This document shows positions 26,830 through 34,927 of a stretch of 38,661 bases of DNA, piece after piece. The number at the start of each line of letters is the position of its first letter. Position 1 is the first letter of the stretch. The notes under the pieces are model-generated. The model was given only the letters and a program-made list of their open reading frames with translations, did not search any database and was not told the DNA's origin. Source of the DNA: Caulobacterales bacterium (GTDB taxonomy: Bacteria > Pseudomonadota > Alphaproteobacteria > Caulobacterales > Caulobacteraceae); assembly GCA_017302335.1 (NCBI GenBank), contig JAFLCT010000013.1, positions 1 to 38,661 on the forward strand, read 5' to 3'. The position numbers were made by a program, and so were the translations under genes.

Positions 26830-28224
26830 ATGACGACCTCCCCCTCTCCTTCCCCCATTCACGTGATCGGCGGCGGCCTGGCCGGTTCCGAAGCCGCCTG
26901 GCAGATCGCCAATGCGGGCGTGCCGGTCATCCTGCACGAAATGCGCGGCGCGCCCGGCGTGAAGACCGACGCCCACCACACCGACGGCCTGGCCGAACTG
27001 GTCTGTTCCAACTCCTTCCGGTCCGACGACTGGGAATATAACGCCGTCGGCCTGCTGCACGCCGAGATGCGGGCGCTGGACTCGATCATCATGGCCTGCG
27101 GCGACGCCCATCAGGTGCCCGCGGGCGGCGCCCTGGCCGTCGATCGCGAAGGCTTCTCCCAGGCCGTGACGACGAAGCTTGAAGCCCATCCTCTGGTCAC
27201 CGTGGTGCGCGAAGAGATCGCCGGACTGCCGCCCGAGGACTGGTCCAACGTCATCGTCGCCACCGGTCCCCTGACCTCGCCCGCCCTGGCCGACGCCATC
27301 CTGAAGACCACCGGCGAAGAGAGCCTCAGCTTCTTCGACGCCATCGCCCCCATCGTCCACGCCGACTCGATCGACTTCGACATCGCCTGGCGGCAGTCGC
27401 GCTACGACAAGGAAGGTCCGGGCGGGGACGCCGCCGCCTATGTCAACTGCCCGATGGACAAGGCCCAGTACGAAGCCTTCATCGACGCGCTGCTGGGTGG
27501 TCCCAAGGCCGAGTTCAAAGACTGGGAGAACGTTCCCTATTTCGACGGCTGCCTGCCCATCGAGGTGATGGCCGAACGCGGCCGCGAGACCCTGCGTCAC
27601 GGTCCGATGAAGCCCGTCGGCCTGACCAATCCGCGCAATCCGACGGTCAAGGCCCACGCCATCGTGCAACTGCGCCAGGACAATGCGCTGGGAACCCTGT
27701 TCAACATGGTCGGCTTCCAGACCAAGCTGAAGCACGGCGCCCAGACCGAGGTCTTCCGCATGATCCCCGGCCTGCACGAGGCCCAGTTCGCCCGGCTGGG
27801 CGGCCTGCACCGCAACACCTTCCTGAACAGTCCGAAGCTGCTGGACCGCCAGTTGCGGCTGAAGGCCATGCCGCGCCTGCGCTTCGCCGGTCAGGTCACC
27901 GGGGTGGAGGGCTATGTCGAAAGCGCCGCCATGGGTCTGTTGACCGGCCGTCTGGCCGCCGCCCAGGCTCTGGGCAGGCCGCTGGACGCGCCGCCGCCCG
28001 AAACGGCCATCGGCGCCCTGGTGGAACACATCACCGGCGGCCATCTGGAAGGCTCCAAATTCCAGCCGATGAACATCAACTACGGCCTGCTGCCGCCGCT
28101 CGAAGCGCCCCGCGTCGACGCCGACGGCAAACGCATTCCTCCCAAGGAGCGGGGCCGGGCCAAGAAGCGGTTGATGAGCGTGCGGGCGATCGAGGCCCTG
28201 AAGGGCTGGCGCGACGCCGCCTAG
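26830..28224 (+). CDS. trmFO: tRNA (uracil-54-C5)-methyltransferase, folate/FAD-dependent
   Basis: The 464-residue protein starts with a FAD-binding Rossmann motif ([20 protein letters not shown], residues 11-30). The TrmFO signatures [34 protein letters not shown] and GPMKPVGL follow, and the C-terminus has [19 protein letters not shown]. It makes ribothymidine-54 in tRNA using methylenetetrahydrofolate, the pathway found in most Gram-positives and alphaproteobacteria instead of TrmA. The two Cys motifs supply the redox-active or covalent cysteine. The stop codon shares CTAG with the stop of the convergent lipoprotein gene. Confidence 0.95.
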   Translation: MTTSPSPSPIHVIGGGLAGSEAAWQIANAGVPVILHEMRGAPGVKTDAHHTDGLAELVCSNSFRSDDWEYNAVGLLHAEMRALDSIIMACGDAHQVPAGGALAVDREGFSQAVTTKLEAHPLVTVVREEIAGLPPEDWSNVIVATGPLTSPALADAILKTTGEESLSFFDAIAPIVHADSIDFDIAWRQSRYDKEGPGGDAAAYVNCPMDKAQYEAFIDALLGGPKAEFKDWENVPYFDGCLPIEVMAERGRETLRHGPMKPVGLTNPRNPTVKAHAIVQLRQDNALGTLFNMVGFQTKLKHGAQTEVFRMIPGLHEAQFARLGGLHRNTFLNSPKLLDRQLRLKAMPRLRFAGQVTGVEGYVESAAMGLLTGRLAAAQALGRPLDAPPPETAIGALVEHITGGHLEGSKFQPMNINYGLLPPLEAPRVDADGKRIPPKERGRAKKRLMSVRAIEALKGWRDAA

Positions 28225-28787
28225 GCGCGCGGCCCGCCCAGCGGGATGACCTGGATCGACACCACCATCCGCGGCGAACGGGCGGCCCGGGCGTCGCCCT
28301 CGGCCACGATCATGAAGGGTCCGTCCTCGGCCGACAGGGGCGCGCCGTCGTCCGTGTCGGCCACGATGATCCGATCGGCGCGGGTCGCGGGATCGGTTTC
28401 CCCCAGGCCGAAGACGACCCGATAGCCGTCGGCCGCCGTCACCAGCAGGGCCGTGGCCTGCTGATCCTTGCGCAGGGGGCTGGCCGGAACGCCCGCGCGT
28501 TTCAGTACATCCAGCAGCAAGGGTCCCTCGAAGACGCTTGTGTCCTCATGTCGGCTGAACCGGACCCGCTCGCGCGGCAGGGCCGCGACGGCGGCGCGAT
28601 CCAGCACGACACGGGCGCCGTCGGTCCCGATCAGGGTCAGGGTCTGAACGGTGTTTCGGGTCACCGGCGGCGTTTTCGCGACGGCGGCCGCCGCGGCGTC
28701 ATGAGAGGCCGCGTCGCCCGCCTGGGGCGAACAGGCGGCGCTCATCGCCAGCAGGACGGCGGCGGCCAGGGGGGTGTGCAGGCGCAT
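28221..28787 (-). CDS. Lipoprotein with a molybdopterin-oxidoreductase-like domain
   Basis: The 188-residue protein starts at ATG 28787 with an export signal ending in SAAC, a probable lipobox. The mature part resembles the small oxidoreductase molybdopterin-binding (sulfite-oxidase-like) domain: [54 protein letters not shown], and [18 protein letters not shown]. The Cys ligand that coordinates molybdenum in true sulfite oxidases is not visible, so it may bind cofactor differently or act as a binding or accessory protein. It follows modE by 25 bases and the three genes read as one operon. Confidence 0.7.
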   Translation of the reverse strand: MRLHTPLAAAVLLAMSAACSPQAGDAASHDAAAAAVAKTPPVTRNTVQTLTLIGTDGARVVLDRAAVAALPRERVRFSRHEDTSVFEGPLLLDVLKRAGVPASPLRKDQQATALLVTAADGYRVVFGLGETDPATRADRIIVADTDDGAPLSAEDGPFMIVAEGDARAARSPRMVVSIQVIPLGGPRA

Positions 28788-28812
28788 TGCGGAACCTCGT
28801 TGCATGGGGTCT

Positions 28813-29601
28813 CTATTCGACGGCCAGGATGACGTGCGGGGCCTTGACCAGCACTGTGACCGGCCCGCCGGGTTCGAGCGCCAGCGCGCGCGCGCTTTCC
28901 AGGGTGACGGTGGCGATCAAGGTCTTGCCGCCGCCGATGTCGATGGCGATCTCGCTGTTGACGGCGCCGTCCTGCCGGTCGGCGATCACGCCCCGGATCT
29001 GGTTGCGGGCCGAGGTCCGCACGCCGACATCGACGGTCAGGATGACATCGGTCGACTGGATCAAGGCGATGGCGGGACCGCCGACTTCCAGCCCCAACTC
29101 CTCGACGCTGCCTCGCGTCAGTATGGCGACGATCTCGACGCCCTCGCCCAGGGCCAGGACGACTTCGGTGTTCACCGCGCCGGGCGTCACGGCGGCGATC
29201 CGCCCTCGCAGGGCGTTGCGTGCGCTGGTTTTCATTCCAAGACTCCAGAACAGGTCGCGGGCGCGATCGCCGGCGAGGGTTGCGTCCAATTTGGCGAAGG
29301 CGGCCTCAAGCTCGGCCTGGACCCGTCGGAAGGCCAGGGCCGCGGCGCGCCCCTCGGCCGTGACCTCGGCCGCCCCGCCGACCCGGCCGCCCGGTGCGGC
29401 GACGATCAGGGGCCTGTCGAACAGGTTGTTCATGGCCTGGATGGCGTCCCAGGCCGCCCGATAGCTGAGACCCAGGCGTCGCGCCGCCGCGCTGATGGAC
29501 CCCAGCTCGGCCACCGCCTCGATCAGCGCCGCGCGCTCCAGACTGACGCGCGGGCCGCCGTCGCGGGTCAGGGTCAACAGGCCGTCCAGTTCGCCGCCCA
29601 T
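28813..29601 (-). CDS. modE: Molybdate-responsive transcriptional regulator ModE
   Basis: At 262 residues it has the same length as E. coli ModE. The N-terminal winged helix reads AALIEAVAELGSISAAARRL, then LSYRAAWDAIQAMNNLFDRP. Two C-terminal molbindin (TOBE) domains each start TSARN, at residues 125 and 196, and cover about 124-188 and 196-260. Both regions needed for DNA binding and molybdate sensing are intact. The gene starts 2 bases after the TonB receptor stop codon, so the two are surely cotranscribed. In known systems ModE represses modABC and activates molybdoenzyme genes; none of those lies in the window. Confidence 0.92.
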   Translation of the reverse strand: MGGELDGLLTLTRDGGPRVSLERAALIEAVAELGSISAAARRLGLSYRAAWDAIQAMNNLFDRPLIVAAPGGRVGGAAEVTAEGRAAALAFRRVQAELEAAFAKLDATLAGDRARDLFWSLGMKTSARNALRGRIAAVTPGAVNTEVVLALGEGVEIVAILTRGSVEELGLEVGGPAIALIQSTDVILTVDVGVRTSARNQIRGVIADRQDGAVNSEIAIDIGGGKTLIATVTLESARALALEPGGPVTVLVKAPHVILAVE

Positions 29602-29603
29602 GA

Positions 29604-31655
29604 TCAGAACCTCATCCTCAGGTCCGCACGGAAGTTGCGCCCTTCCTCGGGGAAGCCGTCGGTCACGACATAGAGTTCGTCCATGAGATTGCGCGCGCCG
29701 ATGATCAGATCGACGCGGTGCGTCAGAACGACCTGGGCCGACAGATGGGCGAGCACGGCGTCGTCGATCTTATAATAGCCCTGGGGCGCGACGACGGCGT
29801 AGGTCCAACGCCCCGACCAGGCCTCCAGACTGGGCGTCAGGACGACGCGGTCGTTCACCCGCCAGTCCAGCCAGGCGAACAGCTTGTGCTCCGGCGCATC
29901 CGTGGTGCGGAAGTTCGGATCGGACGGATTGTCGATCGTGCGCTTCAGCCAGGTGTAGTTTCCGTTCAACGCCAGTTCGGGCGTCAATTGCATACGCCCC
30001 GTCGCCTCCAGCCCGTAATAGCGGCCCGATCCGGCGTTCCGGGTCTGGTTGATCACGCCGAAGGGCGGTCCCAGGTCGACGGGAACCTGGATCAGGGCGT
30101 CGTCCAGGTCGCTATAGAAGACCGCCCCCTCCAGCCGCAGATCGACCCGCGGCTCATACCAGCCGCCGACCTCGTAGTTGACGGCGCGTTCGGCGGTGAC
30201 GCCGGGGTTCGGAATGGCCGTGCCGAAGCGCGAGCTGAACCGTTCGAACAGGGTCGGAAAACGCGCGCGCGACGAAACGCTGGCATAGACTTCGGCCATC
30301 GTGTTGGGGCGATAGACCAGCATGGCCTGATAGTTGACGACGGTGTCGTCGGTCAGCGGATGCTGGACGAAACGGCCGTCGTTGAAATCCTCCGCGCGTT
30401 TCAGGTCGCGCCAGTCGATTGAGGCGCCGACGATCAGGTCCAGACTCTGACCAAAGGCATGAGTGTTCTCGACCGCCAGGGAATAGGTGTTCTCTACGGT
30501 GACCTGGTTCGGTTCGGTGAAGGGCGCGGGCGCGAAGGACTGCTGCCGTTCGACGTGTTCGTCGCGCCTCCAGTATGCGGCCGCGCGCAGCGTGTCGTCC
30601 GTCGTCGCACGAAGGCCGATCTCCAGGTTTCCGCCCACGGCCTGGTCTTTGTAATAGGAGCGGAAGGCGCGTCTTGAGGTCTGGCTGGTCTGACGCGCGT
30701 CGTCATAGGCGAACAGGGCGTTGTCGAAGGTGTTGCGGTACAGGCGCGTCTTCAGCCAGGCGGTCTCGCCCAGCCCGGTGCGCGACAGGAAGGCCAGACT
30801 GTCCAGGTTCCAATAGGGCCAGCTCCAATACCGCCTGTTGGCCGTGTCGCCGACATGAGTGGGCGCATTCTTGGAGCCTTCCTGGCGGGTATAGGTCAGG
30901 GAGTATTCGTCGTCGGCGTTCGGGGTGAGACCGAGCTTCACATTGAAACGCCAGTCCTCGGTCGCCGTCCGATCCCGCTCGCCCCCGTCCTCCAGTGCGG
31001 TCGGCTGAAAGTCGTCGGGCAAGGACCAGTGGTCGCGGTCGTTCCACGCGCCGCTGATCTGGGCGTAGCCGTGGTCGTTCGCCCCGCCCAGTCGGCCGGA
31101 CAGGCTGCGGCTGGCGACGCCCAGATCGGCGTCGAACCCCGCCCCGGCGCGCAGTTCGCCCTCGAACGGCGCGGTGGGCCGCCGCGTCACCAGATTGATC
31201 GCCCCGCCCATGCCGCCGGGACCGTCCAACACCGACACATAGCCCTTGGACACCTGAACCTGAGACAGGTCCGCCGTCAGGAAGCGGGCGAAATCGATCC
31301 GGTTGTCGGCGGGCAGGAAGACGCGGACGCCGTCGATGGACAGGGTCGTCTGGAAACGGTCGAAGCCGCGAATGAACACCAGTCGCTCGTTGCGCGAGCC
31401 GCCCGTCGCGCCGCTGGCGGCGCCCGCCACCAGATCCAGCGCCTGATCGACGCTGACCCGGTCGAACCGACGCAGATCCTCGCCCCGAATGATCTCGCCC
31501 CCGACCCTTTCGCCCTGGCGGTTGCGGGCGGTGACCGTCAGTTCGCCCAGTTCATAGACATCGTCCGGGCCGGGCGTCGCCGTCTGGGCCTGAACCGCAC
31601 CGGCGCCCGCCATCGTCGCGGCGGCGACCCCGACCAGCCAAATGCGTTTCAACAT
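29604..31655 (-). CDS. TonB-dependent outer-membrane receptor
   Basis: The 683-residue protein has a signal peptide (MLKRIWLVGVAAATMAGAGA, cleaved near VQA). A TonB box-like LGELTVTAR follows at residues 36-44, then a plug domain (RNERLVFIRGFDRFQTTLSI, GPGGMGGAINLVTRRP). The barrel ends in FRADLRMRF with terminal Phe, as required for assembly. It is of siderophore/cobalamin receptor size. Being first in an operon with modE and a molybdopterin-domain lipoprotein suggests uptake of molybdate or a molybdenum chelate; the substrate is inferred. A 17-bp-arm palindrome overlaps its ribosome site. Confidence 0.9.
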   Translation of the reverse strand: MLKRIWLVGVAAATMAGAGAVQAQTATPGPDDVYELGELTVTARNRQGERVGGEIIRGEDLRRFDRVSVDQALDLVAGAASGATGGSRNERLVFIRGFDRFQTTLSIDGVRVFLPADNRIDFARFLTADLSQVQVSKGYVSVLDGPGGMGGAINLVTRRPTAPFEGELRAGAGFDADLGVASRSLSGRLGGANDHGYAQISGAWNDRDHWSLPDDFQPTALEDGGERDRTATEDWRFNVKLGLTPNADDEYSLTYTRQEGSKNAPTHVGDTANRRYWSWPYWNLDSLAFLSRTGLGETAWLKTRLYRNTFDNALFAYDDARQTSQTSRRAFRSYYKDQAVGGNLEIGLRATTDDTLRAAAYWRRDEHVERQQSFAPAPFTEPNQVTVENTYSLAVENTHAFGQSLDLIVGASIDWRDLKRAEDFNDGRFVQHPLTDDTVVNYQAMLVYRPNTMAEVYASVSSRARFPTLFERFSSRFGTAIPNPGVTAERAVNYEVGGWYEPRVDLRLEGAVFYSDLDDALIQVPVDLGPPFGVINQTRNAGSGRYYGLEATGRMQLTPELALNGNYTWLKRTIDNPSDPNFRTTDAPEHKLFAWLDWRVNDRVVLTPSLEAWSGRWTYAVVAPQGYYKIDDAVLAHLSAQVVLTHRVDLIIGARNLMDELYVVTDGFPEEGRNFRADLRMRF

Positions 31656-31659
31656 GACT

Positions 31660-31702
31660 CCACTCCCTCGTTATGCGTGCGATCTGCATAACGAGGGAGT
31701 GG
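31660..31702 (-). promoter_or_regulatory. Perfect 17-bp-arm palindrome over the receptor ribosome binding site
   Basis: CCACTCCCTCGTTATGC (31660-31676) and GCATAACGAGGGAGTGG (31686-31702) are exact inverted copies separated by 9 bases. The repeat ends 4 bases before the ATG at 31655. In the mRNA the 3' arm carries GGGAG, 7 bases before the start, so folding would hide the ribosome site. The inner arms CGTTAT/ATAACG also resemble half-sites of the E. coli ModE operator as I remember it, so it could be a DNA site for ModE. Both readings fit control by molybdenum status. Confidence 0.7.
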
Positions 31703-31711
31703 GCACAGGGC

Positions 31712-31743
31712 TTTGATTTCAAAAGATCGGAGGCTTGATCTTT
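31712..31743. promoter_or_regulatory. Two small inverted repeats upstream of the receptor operon
   Basis: TTTGA-TT-TCAAA (31712-31723) overlaps AAAGATC-GGAGGCTT-GATCTTT (31722-31743). Both are A+T rich and lie in the 310-base gap between the divergent receptor gene and the DUF2236 gene. They may mark the promoter or operator region. The rest of this gap (31744-31965) shows no gene I can support and no clear consensus promoter. Confidence 0.35.
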
Positions 31744-31965
31744 GGCAAACGGACTGTCGGTGCCTGTGACAGGCTGGGTCCGCGCAGCCGACCTCAACGT
31801 CGGGCCTGGTTCGCCTTCAAGGCCGCAAGCGCACTGTCGAAAAAGATCACGTCCGCGCGCAGATTGATCCTTAGAATGACCGCGGCCCGTTTCTGTATAG
31901 GCGATGCGTTCGGCGCGGTTGAGCGGCGGCCATGGTATTGGAGGCTGTCGATCCCTGAGTCGCCG

Positions 31966-32847
31966 ATGTCCTTCTTTCCTGCCGACGCCGTACGGTCGCG
32001 GATCCGCGAACGCATCAACCGACTGTTCAACGACTATGAGCGCGGCGAACGCCCCGCCCTGCGTCGGGCCGACGCCCTGTTCCCGACCGACGCGGTCGCC
32101 TGGCGCGTGAACGGCGACATCGTCACCATGATGATCGGCGGCGTCTCGGGCCTGTTGTTGCAGATGTTGCACCCGGCGGTTCTGGCGGGCGTCTGGGACC
32201 ATTCCGATTTCCGCGCCGATATGCATGGCCGCCTGCGCCGCACGGCCAAATTCATCGCCGTGACCACCTATGACCACGGCGAACGCGGTCAGGCCGCCAT
32301 CGCCCGCGTGCGCTCCATTCACGACAAGCTGGGCGGCGTCCTGCCCGACGGGACGCCTTATCGCGTCAATGATCCGGCCTTGCTGGCCTGGGTGCACATC
32401 ACCGAAACCCTCAGCTTCCTGAACGCCTGGATTCGCTACGCCGAGCCGTCGATGTCGTCGGCGGATCAGGACGCCTACATCGCCGAAATGGCCCGCATCG
32501 GCCGGGCGCTGGGCGCCGATCCCGTGCCGACCGACCGCGCGGGGGCCGAGGCCCTGATCCAGGCGATGCGCCCGATGCTGAAGGTCGACGCCCGCACCCG
32601 TGAGGTCGCCCAGCTTGTTCTGCGTCAGCGCATCGGCGGCGCGGCCGAGAATTTCGCCGGGGGTCTGGTCATGGCGGCGGGCGTCGACCTTTTGCCCGAC
32701 TGGGGGCGGCGGATGCATGGCCTGCCCGCCGCCTCCGCCCCGACCCGCACCGCCGTCGGCGCGACACGACGGCTGATGGACTGGGTCTATATCGGCTCGC
32801 CCAATCGCCGGGTCTGGCCCGCCGAGGTGACGGAGTGGCCGACATGA
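31966..32847 (+). CDS. DUF2236 / MpaB-type heme protein
   Basis: The 293-residue protein has the oxygenase MpaB / latex-clearing-protein (DUF2236) signature: LLLQMLHPAVLAGVWDHSDF near residues 60-80 and LAWVHITETLSFLNAWIRY near 145-165, which carry the likely heme-ligand histidines. The helical C-terminal region has RTREVAQLVLRQRIGGAAEN and VMAAGVDLLPDW. Some relatives are heme oxygenases that cleave polyisoprene or act in secondary metabolism; the role here is not known. ATG 31966 starts the family homology. The open frame back to 31735 is not supported. Confidence 0.78.
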   Translation: MSFFPADAVRSRIRERINRLFNDYERGERPALRRADALFPTDAVAWRVNGDIVTMMIGGVSGLLLQMLHPAVLAGVWDHSDFRADMHGRLRRTAKFIAVTTYDHGERGQAAIARVRSIHDKLGGVLPDGTPYRVNDPALLAWVHITETLSFLNAWIRYAEPSMSSADQDAYIAEMARIGRALGADPVPTDRAGAEALIQAMRPMLKVDARTREVAQLVLRQRIGGAAENFAGGLVMAAGVDLLPDWGRRMHGLPAASAPTRTAVGATRRLMDWVYIGSPNRRVWPAEVTEWPT

Positions 32848-32935
32848 CGACGGCGCTCCGGCCCGTCCGCGCATAGGCCCTTGCGCCCACGACCGTCCCG
32901 AGGCTGTATTCCTGTTCCGCTGGGGAGGGTCGGCG

Positions 32936-33562
32936 ATGAAGCGCCTCATGACGGGTCTGGCCGCCTGCCTGGGTCTGGCGTCCTGCGTCACCAGCCCGAT
33001 CGATCCCGATGTCCGGCCCTATGACGTGAATGATGAAGGCTTCGAACGCGCCTACATCGCCAACCACTTCTCCTACTGCGATCCAGAGACGGGCCGGGTC
33101 ATCGTCGTGCCGCCCGGATTTCGAACCGACTACACCTCCATTCCCTGGCCCGTGAGCTACATCTTTCCCCGCAAGGGCCGGAAATACGTCAATGCGGCCT
33201 TCGTCCACGACTATCTGTACGCCCTCGGCCTGCCGGGGCAGCGCGCGTTCGCGGACCGGATCATGCTGTACGCCATGGACGAGTACGACGTGGATTGGCT
33301 GACCCGACACATCATCTATCTGGGCGTGTCGTGGGGCGGCGCCGACGGCTATGGCCGGTCGGAAGACTGGGCGTTCGTCAATCCTGACGGCTCGGTCCGC
33401 TATGACGAACCCCGTCCAGAGCGTCCGTACAAACAGGTGCTCGACGGGTGCCGGGGATACGTCGACAGGGTCCGCGACGGCACGCTGTTCGACGGCCCGG
33501 CCGCCCCGGCCGACGACCCGCCTTCAGATCCGTCCGCGCAGGACGGCCCACGTCAGCCTTAG
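32936..33562 (+). CDS. DUF1353 lipoprotein
   Basis: The 208-residue protein begins with a lipoprotein signal (MKRLMTGLAACLGLASC, lipobox LASC). It contains the DUF1353 core: VVPPGFRTDYTSIPWPVSYI and AAFVHDYLYALGLPGQRAFA, then MLYAMDEYDVDWLTRHIIY. DUF1353 domains are common in phage and some bacterial envelope proteins and have no defined function. The C-terminus is a Pro/Asp-rich tail. The gene overlaps the convergent synthase-like gene by 39 bases. Confidence 0.78.
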   Translation: MKRLMTGLAACLGLASCVTSPIDPDVRPYDVNDEGFERAYIANHFSYCDPETGRVIVVPPGFRTDYTSIPWPVSYIFPRKGRKYVNAAFVHDYLYALGLPGQRAFADRIMLYAMDEYDVDWLTRHIIYLGVSWGGADGYGRSEDWAFVNPDGSVRYDEPRPERPYKQVLDGCRGYVDRVRDGTLFDGPAAPADDPPSDPSAQDGPRQP

Positions 33563-34147
33563 GGTCTTCAGCGGCTCGGGCGCGTCCGTGCGGATCAGGG
33601 CGGCGCAGGCCGCGGCCGGAAAGACCGGCGCCGGAAGACCCTTGAGGGCGCGGTTCGCCTCGGCTCTCAGGGCGCGCGCCTCGTCGATCCGCCCCGTCTG
33701 CGACAGGCCGCGCACCCGCGCCGCCGCTTCGATCGCCGCCCCATGCCCCGGTCCCGCCAGCACGCGCGCCGCCTGCTGCATCGGCCCGACGTAGAAGGCC
33801 GCCAGATCATGCGGTTCGCCATGCACCCGACCGATGTGCGCCTCGATCAGGGCGTCCAGCGGCGCCCGTTCCAGTCCGCGCCGCGCCGCCGCGCCCGTTA
33901 GGGCCTCCAGCACCGGATGACCCTTTCGCGGTTCTCCGGCGAACACCCCGTCCATCTGATCGGCCCACCAGCGATAGCGCATCTCGGCCAGCATCGGCTG
34001 GGTCACGCGGGTCGGTATGGCCGTCAACTCCGCCTCGAAGGCGTACAGAGCGATCAGGTCGGCGCGCGCCGCCTCGTCGACGACGAAGCGGCTGGCCAGC
34101 CAGCGGTCGATATCGGCGGCGCGGACCTGTGCGTCCAGATCGGTCAT
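33524..34147 (-). CDS. Squalene/phytoene synthase-like protein (NDUFAF6-type)
   Basis: The 207-residue protein has the helical prenyl-synthase fold but is shorter than true squalene or phytoene synthases (about 280-350). Conserved parts are DRWLASRFVVDEAARADLIA, AEMRYRWWADQMDGVFAGEP and EAHIGRVHGEPHDLAAFY. The Asp-rich DDxxD motifs needed for diphosphate binding are absent. This matches the family of mitochondrial complex I assembly factor NDUFAF6, which alphaproteobacteria also encode near secDF. A role in respiratory complex I assembly is inferred. ATG 34147 is preferred over an in-frame upstream start at 34198. Confidence 0.75.
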   Translation of the reverse strand: MTDLDAQVRAADIDRWLASRFVVDEAARADLIALYAFEAELTAIPTRVTQPMLAEMRYRWWADQMDGVFAGEPRKGHPVLEALTGAAARRGLERAPLDALIEAHIGRVHGEPHDLAAFYVGPMQQAARVLAGPGHGAAIEAAARVRGLSQTGRIDEARALRAEANRALKGLPAPVFPAAACAALIRTDAPEPLKTLRLTWAVLRGRI

Positions 34148-34167
34148 AGGGCTTCCATAACGACAGA

Positions 34168-34193
34168 GACCGGAGAGGTCGCCCTCTCCGGTC
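34168..34193. terminator. Hairpin between the PuuD-like and synthase-like genes
   Basis: GACCGGAGAGG (34168-34178) pairs with CCTCTCCGGTC (34183-34193) around TCGC. It resembles the terminator at 129-162 but lacks a T-run on the minus strand. It may partly terminate transcription or stabilise the upstream message. Confidence 0.5.
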
Positions 34194-34216
34194 CCCAATT
34201 CTCGCGGTCGAAACGA

Positions 34217-34837
34217 TCAGCCGAACAGCGTCTGATACATGGCCATGGCCGTCAGCATCGGCAGGCTCAGCAGCATATTGGTGCGGCTGCCCAGCATGGC
34301 GACCCGCGCCGCCTTGGCCTTGGTCTCGTCGTCGGCGGGCACGATGCCCAGGGCGCGTTTCTGGTTCGGCCAGATGACGCCCCAGACGTTCAGGAACATG
34401 ATGATCGCCAGCCACACGCCGATGCCCATCAGCGTGTACTGCTGGTCGCCTTCGACCATGCCGCCGGCCAGGCCGAAGCTCAGCACCTCGTGCAGATAGG
34501 CGTGGCCGCGCAGGAAGGCGACGGTCAGCCCCGCCAGCACCGTCACCAGCGCCGACCAACGGAACCAGAACAGGGCCTCAGGCGCGATATGCTTGCCCAC
34601 CGCCGGTTTCAGCTCGGCCGGAATGTTCGGCATCACCCGAATCTGCACGAAGTTGAAATAGTACAGCAGGCCGATCCACAGGATGCCCGCCACCACATGG
34701 ACCCAGCGGAACACCGCCTGCCAGAAGCCGGTGTCGAAGCCGCCCGGCGCGATATCGCCAAAGGCGAAGATCATCACGCCCGCCAGGATCAGGCTGAGCA
34801 CGAAGGTGTTGCGGAAATTCGAAAGCAGTTTGGCCAT
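34217..34837 (-). CDS. PuuD-like (urate hydroxylase N-terminal-type) membrane protein
   Basis: The 206-residue protein has about five membrane helices. It resembles the membrane domain of PuuD-type urate hydroxylases: FRWVHVVAGILWIGLLYYFN, FVQIRVMPNIPAELK, and IIMFLNVWGVIWPNQKRALG. Histidines at the helix ends could bind heme. The C-terminal cytochrome c domain of full PuuD is missing. No purine-degradation genes are nearby. GGGGAGGG precedes ATG 34837. It sits between secF and the NDUFAF6-like gene; its substrate and role are unknown. Confidence 0.75.
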   Translation of the reverse strand: MAKLLSNFRNTFVLSLILAGVMIFAFGDIAPGGFDTGFWQAVFRWVHVVAGILWIGLLYYFNFVQIRVMPNIPAELKPAVGKHIAPEALFWFRWSALVTVLAGLTVAFLRGHAYLHEVLSFGLAGGMVEGDQQYTLMGIGVWLAIIMFLNVWGVIWPNQKRALGIVPADDETKAKAARVAMLGSRTNMLLSLPMLTAMAMYQTLFG

Positions 34838-34861
34838 CGGTCGCCCTCCCCTGGCGATTGA

Positions 34862-34896
34862 GTCGAAGCGGGACCTTAGCGCCGTCCCGCTCCGAC
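34862..34896. other. Imperfect long hairpin between secF and the PuuD-like gene
   Basis: GTCG-A-AGCGGGAC (34862-34874) pairs with GTCCCGCT-C-CGAC (34884-34896) with one mismatch. It lies in the 90-base gap downstream of secF. The T-rich stretch precedes the stem in the direction of transcription, so a simple intrinsic terminator is unlikely. It could be a processing or attenuation element. Confidence 0.4.
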
Positions 34897-34927
34897 AAAA
34901 ACCGAAAGGGATTGTGGACTTTCGACT

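Noticed and set aside
31660-31702. Receptor-operon palindrome as an ordinary terminator
   Set aside because: No T-run follows it in either direction and no gene ends at it; it lies directly upstream of a start codon.
31735-31965. 77-residue N-terminal extension of the DUF2236 protein
   Set aside because: Arg-rich sequence without family similarity, overlapping the likely regulatory gap.
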